From: an uncultured Clostridium sp.
GTDB taxonomy: Bacteria; Bacillota; Clostridia; TANB77; CAG-508
Assembly (NCBI GenBank): GCA_900552135.1
Contig: URYN01000006.1
Span: 1-64,000, forward strand
Direction: 5' to 3'
Length of the DNA stretch: 64,000 bases
Below the pieces are notes generated by a model. That model worked only from the letters and a program-made list of their open reading frames with translations, was not told the origin of the DNA and ran no database searches. Position 1 is the first letter of the stretch; every line of letters begins with the position of its first letter. Of the stretch, positions 50,888 through 60,232 are shown piece after piece. Position numbers and translations under genes: made by a program.

Positions 50888-51676
50888 TCATCTATTTATC
50901 ATTTCTTCTACTTCTTTTTTATTTAGGTATCTCCACTTTCCAAGTTCTATGTTTTTAACATCTAAATTTCCAATTTTTCTTCTATGTAGTGCTAAAACTT
51001 TCTTTCCAATAGCTTCGCACATTTTTCTTACTTCTCTGTTTTTTCCCTCATGAATCGTTATTTGAAGTCTTGAAATATTTTTCTCTTCATCAGTTTTAAG
51101 AATTTTTACTTTTGCCTTTCCAGTCTTAAAAGTCTTATCTTTTTGTTTTGGATTGTAATCATTCTCTTCATTATTCTCATCTTCATTTTCATACAATTTA
51201 TCCATTTGAATCTCAACACCATTTTGAAGTTTTTCAACATCTTCCTTTGTAACAATTCCTTTTACTGTTACAGTGTATGTTTTTTCAACTTCATTTCTTG
51301 GGTGTGTTACTTTATTTATGAATTCTCCATCATTTGAAAGTATCAGTGCACCAGAAGTATACATGTCCAGTCTTCCAACAGGAAGAACTTTTTCCTCAAC
51401 TTTTACTAAATCAAGCACTGTTGGTCTCTCGAATTGATCCTTTACAGTTGTTACATATCCTATTGGTTTATTTAGTAAAATATATACTTTCTTTCCAACT
51501 GGCTTAACAACTTTCCCATCAAATTCTATAATATCCTTTTCTGGATTTATTTTAGTTCCAAGTTCTTTAACAACTTGTCCATTTACCTTTACTCTTCCCT
51601 CTTGTATGAATTCTTCACATTTTCTTCTTGCTGCCACGCCATTATTTGCAAGATATTTTTGAAGTCTTTCCTCCAT
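50888..51676 (-). CDS. rluB: RsuA/RluB-family pseudouridine synthase
   Basis: This 262-residue enzyme has an N-terminal S4 RNA-binding domain (LQKYLANNGVAARRKCEEFI) and the RsuA/RluB catalytic domain with VGRLDMYTSGALILSNDGE (catalytic Asp) and EGKNREVRKMCEAIGKKV. It modifies a uridine in 23S rRNA. An Asn/Asp/Glu-rich insert (about 160-180) interrupts the usual loop. It follows rluD by 26 bases. Confidence 0.9.
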   Translation of the reverse strand: MEERLQKYLANNGVAARRKCEEFIQEGRVKVNGQVVKELGTKINPEKDIIEFDGKVVKPVGKKVYILLNKPIGYVTTVKDQFERPTVLDLVKVEEKVLPVGRLDMYTSGALILSNDGEFINKVTHPRNEVEKTYTVTVKGIVTKEDVEKLQNGVEIQMDKLYENEDENNEENDYNPKQKDKTFKTGKAKVKILKTDEEKNISRLQITIHEGKNREVRKMCEAIGKKVLALHRRKIGNLDVKNIELGKWRYLNKKEVEEMINR

Positions 51677-51702
51677 TATTTTTTCCTTTCCTGAGTCACA
51701 TT

Positions 51703-52764
51703 TTACTGCCTATACTCATTATCTATTAATTCTCTGCCTTTTAGTTGATTAAGTACATTTTCAAAATATTCTGGTAATGGAGCTTCTAGCTTAATTTCTT
51801 GTCCGGTTATTGGGTGTTTAAATTCTAGAAATCTAGCATGAAGCATCTGTCCTTTTACTCCGAACTCGTTCTTACCATTTGAATATACTTCATCTCCCAC
51901 CACTGGGTGTCCAATGTAAGATAAATGAACTCTTATTTGATGTGTTCTTCCAGTATCAATCTTCAATTCTAATAATGTGTACTTATCATATCTTTTTAAG
52001 ACTTTAAAATGAGTTACTGCATTCTTACCTTTTTCATCGACAGCCATCTTTTTTCTGTCCTTTGTGCTTCTTGCGATTGGAAGATCAATAGTAGCCTCAT
52101 TTTCAGGTATGTTCCCTTTTACTAGGGCAATATATATTTTTTTAACTAATCTATCTTGTATTTCCTTGCTCATTTTTATATGTGCAACATCATTTTTTGC
52201 AACTATTAGTAATCCTGACGTATCCTTGTCAAGTCTATGGACGATTCCTGGTCTAACATTTCCACCAATATTTGAAAGTGTTCCATCTTTGATATTATAA
52301 CTGCTGTGATTGTTAGAACCGTCTTCTATTTTATTTTCATTGTTAATACTCTCATCTGCTATATCTCCATCGCTCAAGTTTTCATCATTGCTCTCGTTCT
52401 CTGATTCTTCAAACATTCCAAGAAGAGCATTTACAAGTGTTCCATCTGGATTTCCATTAGCAGGGTGAACAACCATCCCCTTTGGTTTATTCACAACAAT
52501 TATATCATTGTCTTCGTATATTACCGGAACAGGAATTTTTTGTGCCTTTAAATCTAGCTGAGGTTTTTGTTCTATCGTAACTAATATTTTATCTCCTTCA
52601 ACCGGTTTGTATGAAGCTTTTGCCTTTTTTTCATTAACTAGAACTTTTCCGTCTTCAATAAGTTTTTGAATTCCTGTTCTTGATAAGTTTTCTATTTTTT
52701 CTGCAATAAAGCTGTCTAGTCTTTTGTTTGAACTATTTTCTTGAACTATTATTTCTTCTTGCAT
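51703..52764 (-). CDS. rluD: RluD-family pseudouridine synthase with acidic insert
   Basis: This protein of about 353 residues has an N-terminal S4 domain (RLDSFIAEKIENLSRTGIQK) and the RluA/RluD catalytic domain, with GIVHRLDKDTSGLLIVAKN (catalytic Asp) and TGRTHQIRVHLSYIGHPV. An insert of about 45 Asn/Ser/Glu/Asp-rich residues sits between NALLGMF and the HRLDKDTSG motif, where homologues have only a short loop. It should modify 23S rRNA. The ATG at 52764 follows GAGGAGCAAATAGT. Confidence 0.92.
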   Translation of the reverse strand: MQEEIIVQENSSNKRLDSFIAEKIENLSRTGIQKLIEDGKVLVNEKKAKASYKPVEGDKILVTIEQKPQLDLKAQKIPVPVIYEDNDIIVVNKPKGMVVHPANGNPDGTLVNALLGMFEESENESNDENLSDGDIADESINNENKIEDGSNNHSSYNIKDGTLSNIGGNVRPGIVHRLDKDTSGLLIVAKNDVAHIKMSKEIQDRLVKKIYIALVKGNIPENEATIDLPIARSTKDRKKMAVDEKGKNAVTHFKVLKRYDKYTLLELKIDTGRTHQIRVHLSYIGHPVVGDEVYSNGKNEFGVKGQMLHARFLEFKHPITGQEIKLEAPLPEYFENVLNQLKGRELIDNEYRQ

Positions 52765-52780
52765 ACTATTTGCTCCTCTT

Positions 52781-54610
52781 TTATACATTTCTCTTGTAAA
52801 TTACAAAACTGTCGTCAGAGTACAATTCCTCATAGTTTTTATCCTTTGATATATAAACATTCAATTTTGAATTTTTGTATAATATAACATGTGTTATTTC
52901 ATACTTTTCAAATGTTTTCTCATAATATCTAGCCAAGCTAGATGTGTTTATATAATCTGAGAAAATGTCTCTTCCTTCATAAGTTCCATCTTCTTTTCTT
53001 GTTCCGTTAAATTCAGGGGCATATAAGTCTGCTCTTGAATCTACGAAAACAGGAATTCCTTCATATAACAAGTAACTTCCATAGTTATATTCATTAAATA
53101 ATCGCATAGAACTCATGTCTATATTATTCTTTATATATTCAGCTGCATCTACTGGATAAGATGATTTCTTTATGAATTCATCATTAATCTTTGGTTTGAA
53201 TTCTACAACAGACATTAGCACAACTACCAATATAGTAGCTATAATTCCAAGTGTTGAAATCATTATATTTTCTACTTCTTTGCTTCCGCCTTTGTCATAT
53301 TTTGTGAATAAATCGGTTATAATTTTTGCAACTATTGCACTCCCAAACAATACAAACATTGACTCTTGCCTTCTGGTCATAAACATAAGTAGACATAGTC
53401 CAGCAAGCATAAATAAATCTTTTGCCCTGAATTTTGTATCTGTAAATATTAGAATAGCTAGAATTGCAACAATTACAATAAGCATTTCTTTGTTATTGAT
53501 TAATGTAAGAGGTAAATGCTCGCTTATGCTTTGAGTTGTGTTTCCTTTCATAGTCTTATATAAGTATGTGTAAGGTGTATCTCCTAAAGGTGTTAAAAGA
53601 CCTGTGAAAGCACAAATTATCATTATAAGAATTAGCCATTTTGTAGCTTTATTTTTCTCATATCTAATTTTATATGGCTTCTCTCTTCTCTTTTCTCTGT
53701 TTGAAAGTAATTTTCCATTGTTCTTTGCAATCTCTTCTTTTTTTGCAATGGTTTCATTTATCTTTTCAGTATTATTCTTTTTCGTGTATAATTTTATTTT
53801 TAAATCATAATACTTTTGTCTTGCTTTGTATATAAAGTTTGAATCGATTACTGTAAATAATAAATATTCTGCTACATAAGGCAAGAAAAGTACAAAAAAG
53901 AATGGCCAAACTGCACAGTGCAAGTTAGCAATAGCAATAGATATAAGAATTAATCCTATCGCATAGCCCACTTTCTTCTTTTCCAGGAATTTCTCGATAA
54001 ATAAAATCGTAAGTTCTAACAAAATAAATGTTACCAGTTGGGCTCTTGCAGCAATGTAATATCTCATCAAATACATAGCTCCAAGAGTTATCATAAACGA
54101 AATTAATTTATTCTTTGAAATCTTACAGTTTGTTATATATACTAGTACTCCTAAAATGCATGAAAGCACTACTGTTGATGCAAATATAGCTTTGAATCCA
54201 CCAAGGCTAAATATTAAATATATGAATACATCATAAGCCCAATGAGGGTATGTGTATGGAAGATTTTCATGCCATGAAAATGGATCAACCATATCTACAG
54301 TTTTTGTATTTAGAATATGTTCTCCAATTCTTATGGTGTAAAAAGTATCATTTTGTAGTGAAACTGGGCAAATAGCCGCACTAAAAAGTATAACTGCAAC
54401 TATTGCTAGAATATGAAACTTAATATTTTTTACTTTTTCAGAATCTTCTTTAATAACTTTTGTTTTCTTCACTTGGTTTTCTTTATTTGCTTTTTCTTCT
54501 TGGTTCGTTTTGTTTTCTTTGGTTGTTTTTTCATATTGATTCGTTTTGTTTGATTTTTCCTTTTGGTTCACTTTATCTGTTTCCTTTTCTTTTTGCTTAA
54601 AAATTTTCAC
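52781..54610 (-). CDS. Polytopic membrane protein, GT-C glycosyltransferase-like
   Basis: This 609-residue protein begins with a Lys/Asn/Glu repeat region (about 1-60, units like KTNQEEKANKENQ). About eleven membrane helices follow, then an extracytoplasmic C-terminal domain (about 490-609). The first outer loop has NDTFYTIRIGEHILNTKTV and DPFSWHENLPY, the pattern of GT-C-fold membrane transferases that use polyprenyl-phosphate sugars. The C-terminal FNEYNYGSYLLYEG and VFVDSRADLY recur in that group. Substrate unknown. The start is a GTG behind GGAGAAAACACAA. It lies 16 bases before rluD in the same operon. Confidence 0.72.
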   Translation of the reverse strand: MKIFKQKEKETDKVNQKEKSNKTNQYEKTTKENKTNQEEKANKENQVKKTKVIKEDSEKVKNIKFHILAIVAVILFSAAICPVSLQNDTFYTIRIGEHILNTKTVDMVDPFSWHENLPYTYPHWAYDVFIYLIFSLGGFKAIFASTVVLSCILGVLVYITNCKISKNKLISFMITLGAMYLMRYYIAARAQLVTFILLELTILFIEKFLEKKKVGYAIGLILISIAIANLHCAVWPFFFVLFLPYVAEYLLFTVIDSNFIYKARQKYYDLKIKLYTKKNNTEKINETIAKKEEIAKNNGKLLSNREKRREKPYKIRYEKNKATKWLILIMIICAFTGLLTPLGDTPYTYLYKTMKGNTTQSISEHLPLTLINNKEMLIVIVAILAILIFTDTKFRAKDLFMLAGLCLLMFMTRRQESMFVLFGSAIVAKIITDLFTKYDKGGSKEVENIMISTLGIIATILVVVLMSVVEFKPKINDEFIKKSSYPVDAAEYIKNNIDMSSMRLFNEYNYGSYLLYEGIPVFVDSRADLYAPEFNGTRKEDGTYEGRDIFSDYINTSSLARYYEKTFEKYEITHVILYKNSKLNVYISKDKNYEELYSDDSFVIYKRNV

Positions 54611-54799
54611 TTGTGTTTTCTCCTTATCATTAAGTATTGCGGTATTAAACCGAATTGCATGTTTTCTTCCACTATTTTACCACAGCAATCGAAAATTTAC
54701 TACTGTTTTTTTTGAGAATGTGTAAAGAACAAGTCAGAAAATTTGATTTATAAATTTTCCGTACAATATTCTGTACAATATTTTATGTAATAAAAAATA

Positions 54800-54836
54800 T
54801 AATAGAAAAAGGAAGTTGTATAAACAGCTTCCTCTT
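54800..54836 (-). terminator. Terminator of the rpsB-tsf operon
   Basis: On the minus strand AGGAAGCTGT, loop TTAT, ACAACTTCCT forms a stem with one mismatch, followed by TTTTTC, just after the tsf stop. Confidence 0.8.
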
Positions 54837-54860
54837 CATTATTTATATCAATAAATATTT

Positions 54861-55742
54861 TTATTGTAATTGTTTTGCAACTTCTTCAGCAAAGTTTTCT
54901 TCTTTCTTTTCGATTCCTTCGCCTCTTTCAAGTCTTGCAAATGCTACTACTTTAGCACCTTTTTGTTTTAATAATTCAGAAATCTTCATATCTGGATTTT
55001 TAACGAATTCTTGGTCTACTAGGCAGATGTCTGAATAGAATTTTCCAATTCTTCCTTGTACCATTTTCTCAGCTATAGCTTCTGGTTTTCCTTCATTCAT
55101 AGCTTGAATTTTAAGAATTTCCATCTCTTTGTCAACTCTTTCTTGTGGTACATCTTCACGGCTTAAATATTCTGGTTTAGCAGCTGCTATTTGCATACAA
55201 ACGTCTTTTGCAAGTTCAATGTCTGCATTTTCCATCTCTACTAATACACCAATTTTTCCTTCACCATGAATATATGAAGCAACTAATCCGTTTGCAGATT
55301 CATATCTAGCAAATCTTCTTATTGTCATGTTCTCTCCGATTGTTGCTATTTTGTTAGTTAAAGCTTCTTGAACTGTTTTTCCTTCTTCAGCTATTGAAGG
55401 TTGTGCTAATAATTCTTCAACATCTTTTGGATTGTTTAGTGCAATTTGCTTTACAACATCTTTTACGAATTGTTTAAAGTCTGTATTTTGAGCAACGAAG
55501 TCTGTTTCTGCGTTAATTTCAACAACAGCTCCTACTTTTCCATCTTCTGATACATAGCTATCAACTAATCCTTCAGCAGCAATTCTTGATGATTTTTTAG
55601 CAGCCTTTGTAATTCCTCTTTCACGAAGTAATTCTGTAGCTTTTTCCATATCTCCATCAGTTTCTGTTAGAACTTTTTTGCAGTCCATCATTCCTGCGCC
55701 TGTTTTTTCTCTTAACTCTTTAACTTGTTGTGCTGTAATCAT
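54861..55742 (-). CDS. tsf: Elongation factor Ts
   Basis: This 293-residue protein has the UBA-like N-terminus VKELREKTGAGMMDCKKVL and the EF-Tu interaction segment SSRIAAEGLVDSYV. The two EF_TS core domains (about 55-145 and 150-275) follow, with INAETDFVAQN and GKIGVLVEMENAD. It recycles GDP from EF-Tu. It follows rpsB, the standard bacterial order, across a 181-base gap that contains a repeat relic and a hairpin. The full length matches the family. Confidence 0.97.
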   Translation of the reverse strand: MITAQQVKELREKTGAGMMDCKKVLTETDGDMEKATELLRERGITKAAKKSSRIAAEGLVDSYVSEDGKVGAVVEINAETDFVAQNTDFKQFVKDVVKQIALNNPKDVEELLAQPSIAEEGKTVQEALTNKIATIGENMTIRRFARYESANGLVASYIHGEGKIGVLVEMENADIELAKDVCMQIAAAKPEYLSREDVPQERVDKEMEILKIQAMNEGKPEAIAEKMVQGRIGKFYSDICLVDQEFVKNPDMKISELLKQKGAKVVAFARLERGEGIEKKEENFAEEVAKQLQ

Positions 55743-55844
55743 TTAAAAATCCTCCTTTTTAATTTCTCCCTTTGTGTAACTTTGTTTTAAACATTTTCAC
55801 CTTAGGAGCTAATATTTTATTTTGTTTATTTTTATCTATACGAT

Positions 55845-55905
55845 TTCGTCCAAAATCTTTCTATTGGACGAACACTAAAGGATAGGGCAGCTGGCCCTAC
55901 CCCTT
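55845..55905. repeat. Diverged palindromic repeat and GC-rich hairpin between rpsB and tsf
   Basis: TTCGTCCAA and TTGGACGAA (55845-55872) look like a compensated variant of the TTCGCCCAA repeat (C to T matched by G to A). A second hairpin, TAGGGC, loop, GCCCTA, follows at 55883-55900. In the rpsB-tsf mRNA both could fold, but no T run follows, so they are probably not terminators. Confidence 0.65.
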
Positions 55906-55923
55906 GGTATTTGTTGTTATTTA

Positions 55924-56718
55924 TTATTCAGCTTTGTCTTCTTCTGAATTTGCAACAACTTCTTCCATGCTTGGTTCTTCTGTTGCAACTTCTTCATTTT
56001 CTTGAGCAGCTTCTTCTGTTTCAGCTTCTAAAGCTTCTCCTTGTCTTCCTTCAATAACTGCATTAGCCATTGTGTCTGCTATTAATTTAACAGCTCTTAT
56101 AGCATCATCATTTCCAGGGATAACATAATCAACATCCTCTGGGTTGCAGTTTGTATCGATTAATCCTATTGTAGGAATGTTTAATTTTCTTGCTTCTAAT
56201 ATAGCATTTCTTTCTTTCTTAGGATCTACTATGAATAAAACTCCTGGAAGTTCTTTCATGTTTTTGATTCCACCTAAGTTTTTCTCTAATTTATCCATTT
56301 CTTTCTTTAATAGGATAACTTCTTTTTTAGGTAATACATCGAAAGTTCCGTCTTCTTGCATTTTTTCAAGTTCGTTTAATCTTTCAATTCTTTTTTCTAT
56401 TGTAGCAAAGTTTGTAAGCATTCCACCTAACCATCTTTGGTTAACGTAGTACATTCCGCATTTCTCAGCTGCTTCTTTCATGCAGTCTTGAGCTTGTTTC
56501 TTTGTTCCTACAAATAGAACTGTTTTTCCTTCCTCAGCTTGCTCTTTTAAGAAAGCATAAGCCTCATCTAATTTTTTTGATGTTTTTTGTAAATCGATGA
56601 TGTGAATTCCGTTTCTAGCTTGGAATATATATTCAGCCATTCTAGGATCCCATCTTCTTGTTTGATGTCCGAAATGAACACCAGCTTCTAGTAATTGTTT
56701 CATTGCAACTACTGCCAT
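55924..56718 (-). CDS. rpsB: 30S ribosomal protein S2
   Basis: This 264-residue protein has the S2 signatures LLEAGVHFGHQTRRWDPRM, GIHIIDLQKTSKKL and YVNQRWLGGMLTNF. PKKERNAILEARKLNIPTIG and IPGNDDAIRAVKLI also fit. The last 40 residues are an acidic Glu/Ala tail that is common and variable in Firmicute S2. It is the first gene of the rpsB-tsf operon. GGAGG precedes the ATG. Confidence 0.97.
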   Translation of the reverse strand: MAVVAMKQLLEAGVHFGHQTRRWDPRMAEYIFQARNGIHIIDLQKTSKKLDEAYAFLKEQAEEGKTVLFVGTKKQAQDCMKEAAEKCGMYYVNQRWLGGMLTNFATIEKRIERLNELEKMQEDGTFDVLPKKEVILLKKEMDKLEKNLGGIKNMKELPGVLFIVDPKKERNAILEARKLNIPTIGLIDTNCNPEDVDYVIPGNDDAIRAVKLIADTMANAVIEGRQGEALEAETEEAAQENEEVATEEPSMEEVVANSEEDKAE

Positions 56719-56848
56719 AATTTGTTCCTCCTTTTAGTTTTTACCCTCCACAAATCTTTAACATTTAAAAGAACTTTTGCATTTAAATAGATTTTACAAA
56801 AGCACTTCTTTCAAACTGAAATTTATGTGCGTATTTTTAACATGTTAT

Positions 56849-56890
56849 ATTGTATCAAAAAAAAGGCTAAAAATCAAGCCTTTTTTAGAT
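56849..56890 (-). promoter_or_regulatory. rpsB promoter embedded in a hairpin
   Basis: On the minus strand TTGATT, 17 bases, TACAAT is a good SigA promoter (56849-56877). The -35 lies in the loop of AAAAAAGGCT-TGATTTTT-AGCCTTTTTTTT, a terminator-like hairpin at 56857-56890, so one stretch of DNA both ends upstream transcripts and starts rpsB. Confidence 0.72.
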
Positions 56891-57039
56891 TTTTATTTTT
56901 ATTTTGTTATTTTACATTTTTCTCTTTAATTTTACATTTTTTTATGTTACAATTCTTTATGTAAAAAGTTGAGTTTTGTTAATTCAATTTGTAAGAATTT
57001 TAATTTTATAATTGCATTATAATACGAGGAGGTTTTCTT
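56891..57039. other. Intergenic region between divergent rpsB and the YvyF-like gene
   Basis: The sequence is AT-rich. A TATAAT at 57018-57023 lies close to the GAGGAGG of the plus-strand gene, but no -35 at normal spacing was found. Nothing else is recognised. Confidence 0.4.
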
Positions 57040-57369
57040 ATGAATTTAAATAAATGTGAACGTTGTGGCTGTTTCTTTATATCTGAAAGTTCTGTATGTC
57101 CTCAATGCCAAGCAAAAGATGAACAAGATGTTTCTAAACTAAAGAATTTTATGTCTGATGCAGACGAAGATATTTCTGTTGAGGCTTTATCTTATTCAAC
57201 AGGTGTTTCATTGAAGAATGTTAATAGATTGCTTAAGAATAAAGAGCTTTATACAACTCTTACTGGTTTAGGATTGAATTCTGCAACCTTAAATTGTTCA
57301 GGTGTTAAGCAAGATTTAAATAAAGATTCAGGTTTGAATTCTAATACGAATATTAAATTTTCACTATAA
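57040..57369 (+). CDS. YvyF-like zinc-ribbon protein
   Basis: This 109-residue protein has a four-Cys zinc ribbon (CERCGCFFISESSVCPQCQ), an acidic linker, a helix-turn-helix-like segment (ISVEALSYSTGVSLKNVNRL) and a low-complexity tail. It resembles YvyF, a protein encoded in flagellar operons of Firmicutes, usually near flgM/flgN. Here it stands alone with no flagellar gene nearby, so it may serve another regulatory role. GAGGAGG precedes the ATG. Confidence 0.68.
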   Translation: MNLNKCERCGCFFISESSVCPQCQAKDEQDVSKLKNFMSDADEDISVEALSYSTGVSLKNVNRLLKNKELYTTLTGLGLNSATLNCSGVKQDLNKDSGLNSNTNIKFSL

Positions 57370-57387
57370 TTTCATTATAAATTATTA

Positions 57388-57475
57388 GTAAAAATCATAC
57401 ACCTGAGATACTTGGTTGATTTTTACAAAAAGAAGAAGTCCAACATAGTCGTGTTGAAGGCTTCTTTTTTATTTT
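57388..57475. terminator. Tandem hairpin terminators between the YvyF-like gene and pdp
   Basis: A first stem AAAAATCA/TGATTTTT lies at 57390-57424. A second stem (AGAAG, then CCAACA pairing with TGTTG, then CTTCT) at 57431-57470 is followed by T residues on the plus strand and bounded by A residues, so it can work both ways. Confidence 0.72.
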
Positions 57476-57517
57476 TTATTTTAATTTTCTATTTACTGTT
57501 TTCTTCCCTGCCATTTT

Positions 57518-58819
57518 TTATTCTATTATTTCTAATATTTCTTTTGGCTTGTCCACTTTTTCTGCACTTATTTCATATATTTCTTGTAGTTTGCTTACTG
57601 CTTCTTTTCCTTTTTGTTCATCATCAGCATATATATATGCTATTGTTTCGCCTTTTTCTACATAGCAACCTACTTTTTTTATTAGTTCTATTCCAACGGC
57701 ATAATCTATATTGTCTTCTTTTTTCATTCTTCCAGCGCCCAAGTGCATTGCTATTTTACCTACTTCTTCGGCATTCAGTTTTTGTACATAGCCTGTTTCT
57801 TTTGCTTCTACCGGCATTTTATATTGGGCTTTTGTGAATTTTTCTGTGTTTTCTATATAACTGATGTCTCCACCTTGATTTTCAACTAGCTGTAAGAATT
57901 TTTTGTATGCTTCTCCACTCATGATTGCTTGTTCAATTTTTTCTTTGTTTTCTTGTATGTTATCTCCTTTGCCATCTAGCTTCAATATGTATGCACCAAG
58001 TTCTAATACAACATTTTTTACATCGTCTTGTAAGTTTCCTTTTAATGCTTCTACAGCTTCAATAACTTCAAGTGCGTTTCCAACCATAGCACCTAATGGT
58101 TGATCCATGTTTGTTATTATGCATACTGTTTCTTTATTTGCTAGTTTGCCAATGTCAATCATTGTTTTAGATAATTCTTCCGCTTCTTGCACTGTTTTCA
58201 TAAATGCTCCGCTTCCATAAGTTACATCTAGAACAATTTTATTTGCTCCTGCCGCAATCTTTTTGCTCATTATACTAGAGCTTATTAGTGGAATATTGGC
58301 AGTACAACTAATTGTATCTCTTAATGCATATAATTTTTTGTCTGCAGGTGCCAAGTTAAGAGTTTGCCCTATTAGGCTTATTCCGATTTTCTTCACATTT
58401 TCTATGAATTCTTCTATTTCAATTTCAGTTCTATATCCAGGTATTGCTTCTAGCTTGTCTTTTGTTCCACCTGTTGCACCAAGTCCTCTTCCAGACATCT
58501 TTGCAACTTTCACACCTAAAGATGCTACTATCGGCATTAATATTAATGTTATTTTATCTCCGATTCCGCCTGTGCTATGTTTGTCTACTACTTCTCCTAT
58601 ATCGGATAAGTCTAACACGTCTCCAGAGTATGCCATTGCTAAAGCAAGATTTGTTGTTTCCTCTTTGCTCATGCCATTTATATAAATTGCCATAACAAGT
58701 GCTGCAGCCTGATAATCTGGAATACTTCCGTCTGTATATCCTCTTACAAAGAATTCTATTTCTTCCTTGTTTAGTTCTTTTGCATCTCTTTTCTTCCCTA
58801 TTATATCTAAAATGTTCAT
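57518..58819 (-). CDS. pdp: Pyrimidine-nucleoside phosphorylase
   Basis: This 433-residue protein has the thymidine/pyrimidine phosphorylase signature SGRGLGATGGTKDKLEAI. The N-terminal helical domain includes YTDGSIPDYQAAALVMAIY, the phosphate site is DKHSTGGIGDK, and the C-terminal PYNP domain is at about 345-433. It splits uridine, thymidine or deoxyuridine into base and (deoxy)ribose-1-phosphate. Bacillus-type enzymes accept both U and T nucleosides, hence pdp rather than deoA. Confidence 0.95.
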   Translation of the reverse strand: MNILDIIGKKRDAKELNKEEIEFFVRGYTDGSIPDYQAAALVMAIYINGMSKEETTNLALAMAYSGDVLDLSDIGEVVDKHSTGGIGDKITLILMPIVASLGVKVAKMSGRGLGATGGTKDKLEAIPGYRTEIEIEEFIENVKKIGISLIGQTLNLAPADKKLYALRDTISCTANIPLISSSIMSKKIAAGANKIVLDVTYGSGAFMKTVQEAEELSKTMIDIGKLANKETVCIITNMDQPLGAMVGNALEVIEAVEALKGNLQDDVKNVVLELGAYILKLDGKGDNIQENKEKIEQAIMSGEAYKKFLQLVENQGGDISYIENTEKFTKAQYKMPVEAKETGYVQKLNAEEVGKIAMHLGAGRMKKEDNIDYAVGIELIKKVGCYVEKGETIAYIYADDEQKGKEAVSKLQEIYEISAEKVDKPKEILEIIE

Positions 58820-58873
58820 ACTTTCATTCCTCTCTTAAGACGTATCTTCTTTTCGTATGTAGCTTTTTTCTTA

Positions 58874-59614
58874 TTATTTTTCTATTTCATCATCTACTTG
58901 TTTTTCTGCAATTCTTTCTTGTATTATGTCTCTTACATCAGATGTCATTCTGTCAGCAAAGTCCATAATAAACTCTTTTAAGTATCCTTGATAATTATCT
59001 GTTTTTATTTTGCTATATTGGCCTGATCCGGCTGATATAGCCTTGTCTTCTTGTGCCATACAATCATTGAATAGTTTTACGCTCTTTAAGTTTACTAATC
59101 TTCCTTCTCTACCTTTTCTTAGTACACTTGTTTCTGGTGATGTGATAAATCCATAAGTTAATGGCTTATATCTTTTCATGAATTCACTTTCAAATAAATG
59201 TTTTAATATTGCAGAATCTGCTTGTGGTATTGAACCTTCATGCACAGAAAAGTCTATCCATGGAAGTCTGTCTAACATTCCTCTGTCGTATATTACAACT
59301 CTTGGAGTTAAATCGCTCATGTCTTCACTTAAGTTTTTCATAAGTTCGCTATACATCCAGATATTATATTCTTCGATATCCTTGTTTTCTATTGGATTAT
59401 ATTCAGCTGTTTCAGCTCTTTTTTGCATTGGCACTCCGTTTTTTGTTAATAATGCAGTCATATTGTTTAATAATGTAGTTTTTCCGCTTTTGGCTGTTCC
59501 AATTAATTCTACAAAGATTGGTCCTTCCATTTTTCCTATATTTGATTTGATATACTCTAAATTTCCTTCAATTCTGTTCTTTTGTGCATTAATTGTTTCA
59601 ATTGATGTTTTCAT
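58874..59614 (-). CDS. P-loop kinase-like NTPase
   Basis: This 246-residue protein has Walker A IGTAKSGKTTLL near 40, VVIYDRGMLDRLPWI as Walker B/DR motif, and a possible lid with RKGREGRLVNLKSV. The layout resembles deoxynucleoside or thymidylate kinases, yet I cannot name the substrate. It overlaps nothing but lies nine bases after the HD-domain gene and starts behind AGGGGGAAGAC, so the two are co-translated. Involvement in nucleotide metabolism is a guess. Confidence 0.78.
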   Translation of the reverse strand: MKTSIETINAQKNRIEGNLEYIKSNIGKMEGPIFVELIGTAKSGKTTLLNNMTALLTKNGVPMQKRAETAEYNPIENKDIEEYNIWMYSELMKNLSEDMSDLTPRVVIYDRGMLDRLPWIDFSVHEGSIPQADSAILKHLFESEFMKRYKPLTYGFITSPETSVLRKGREGRLVNLKSVKLFNDCMAQEDKAISAGSGQYSKIKTDNYQGYLKEFIMDFADRMTSDVRDIIQERIAEKQVDDEIEK

Positions 59615-59623
59615 GTCTTCCCC

Positions 59624-60178
59624 CTAAAAAAGTTTATTTAATATTTTTTTATATCTCTCAAATAATTTGTTTTCTTCTGTTGCATTCATTAAAACTGCAT
59701 CATACATACTTGTATAATACCATTTTTGTACTTCTTTAGGTTTATTAAAGCTTTCCCAAACTTTCTCGCCTTTTTCTTTATATAAAGCGTATAAAGTTTC
59801 AAGATTACTAATCTTGTCTGCACATTCTACAAGTTTTCCTTCCATACTTGCTGTTTTTATTTTGTTGATTGCTTCTATTTTTCTTTCTTTCCATTTTAAA
59901 CTTTTGTCTTCTGAAACTTCGTCTACAATTTTTGCAATTTCTGGTCCAAATTCGTTTTTGATGTCTTCTAATGTGTATTTAGTGTCTTCTACAACATCAT
60001 GTAGAATTCCTGCTATAACACAATTTGTATTAGCTCCAGCTCTTTGCAAAATCATTCCAACAGTGAATGGGTGGAAAATCATATCTAAATCTGGTTCTGA
60101 CTTTCTTTTTTGACCTGCATGAGCTTTTGTTGCAAAGTATATAGAATAATCTATTAATTCTAAGTCTCCCTTTTTCAT
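59624..60178 (-). CDS. HD-domain phosphohydrolase (small RelA/SpoT hydrolase-like)
   Basis: This protein of about 184 residues has the SpoT-type HD domain: AHAGQKRKSEPDLDMIFHP, AGILHDVVEDTKYTLEDI and a later VECADKISNLETL. These give the four metal-binding positions. There is no synthetase, TGS or ACT domain. Such small hydrolases may cleave (p)ppGpp or other nucleotides. The ATG at 60178 follows AAAGGAGAGGATGTT; a longer frame has no support. Confidence 0.87.
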   Translation of the reverse strand: MKKGDLELIDYSIYFATKAHAGQKRKSEPDLDMIFHPFTVGMILQRAGANTNCVIAGILHDVVEDTKYTLEDIKNEFGPEIAKIVDEVSEDKSLKWKERKIEAINKIKTASMEGKLVECADKISNLETLYALYKEKGEKVWESFNKPKEVQKWYYTSMYDAVLMNATEENKLFERYKKILNKLF

Positions 60179-60232
60179 AACATCCTCTCCTTTTTCCACA
60201 ATATTAGCACAACTTATATTATTGTACAATAT

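Noticed and set aside
55880..55905. Hairpin between rpsB and tsf as a terminator
   Set aside because: No T run follows, and the two genes are expected to be co-transcribed.
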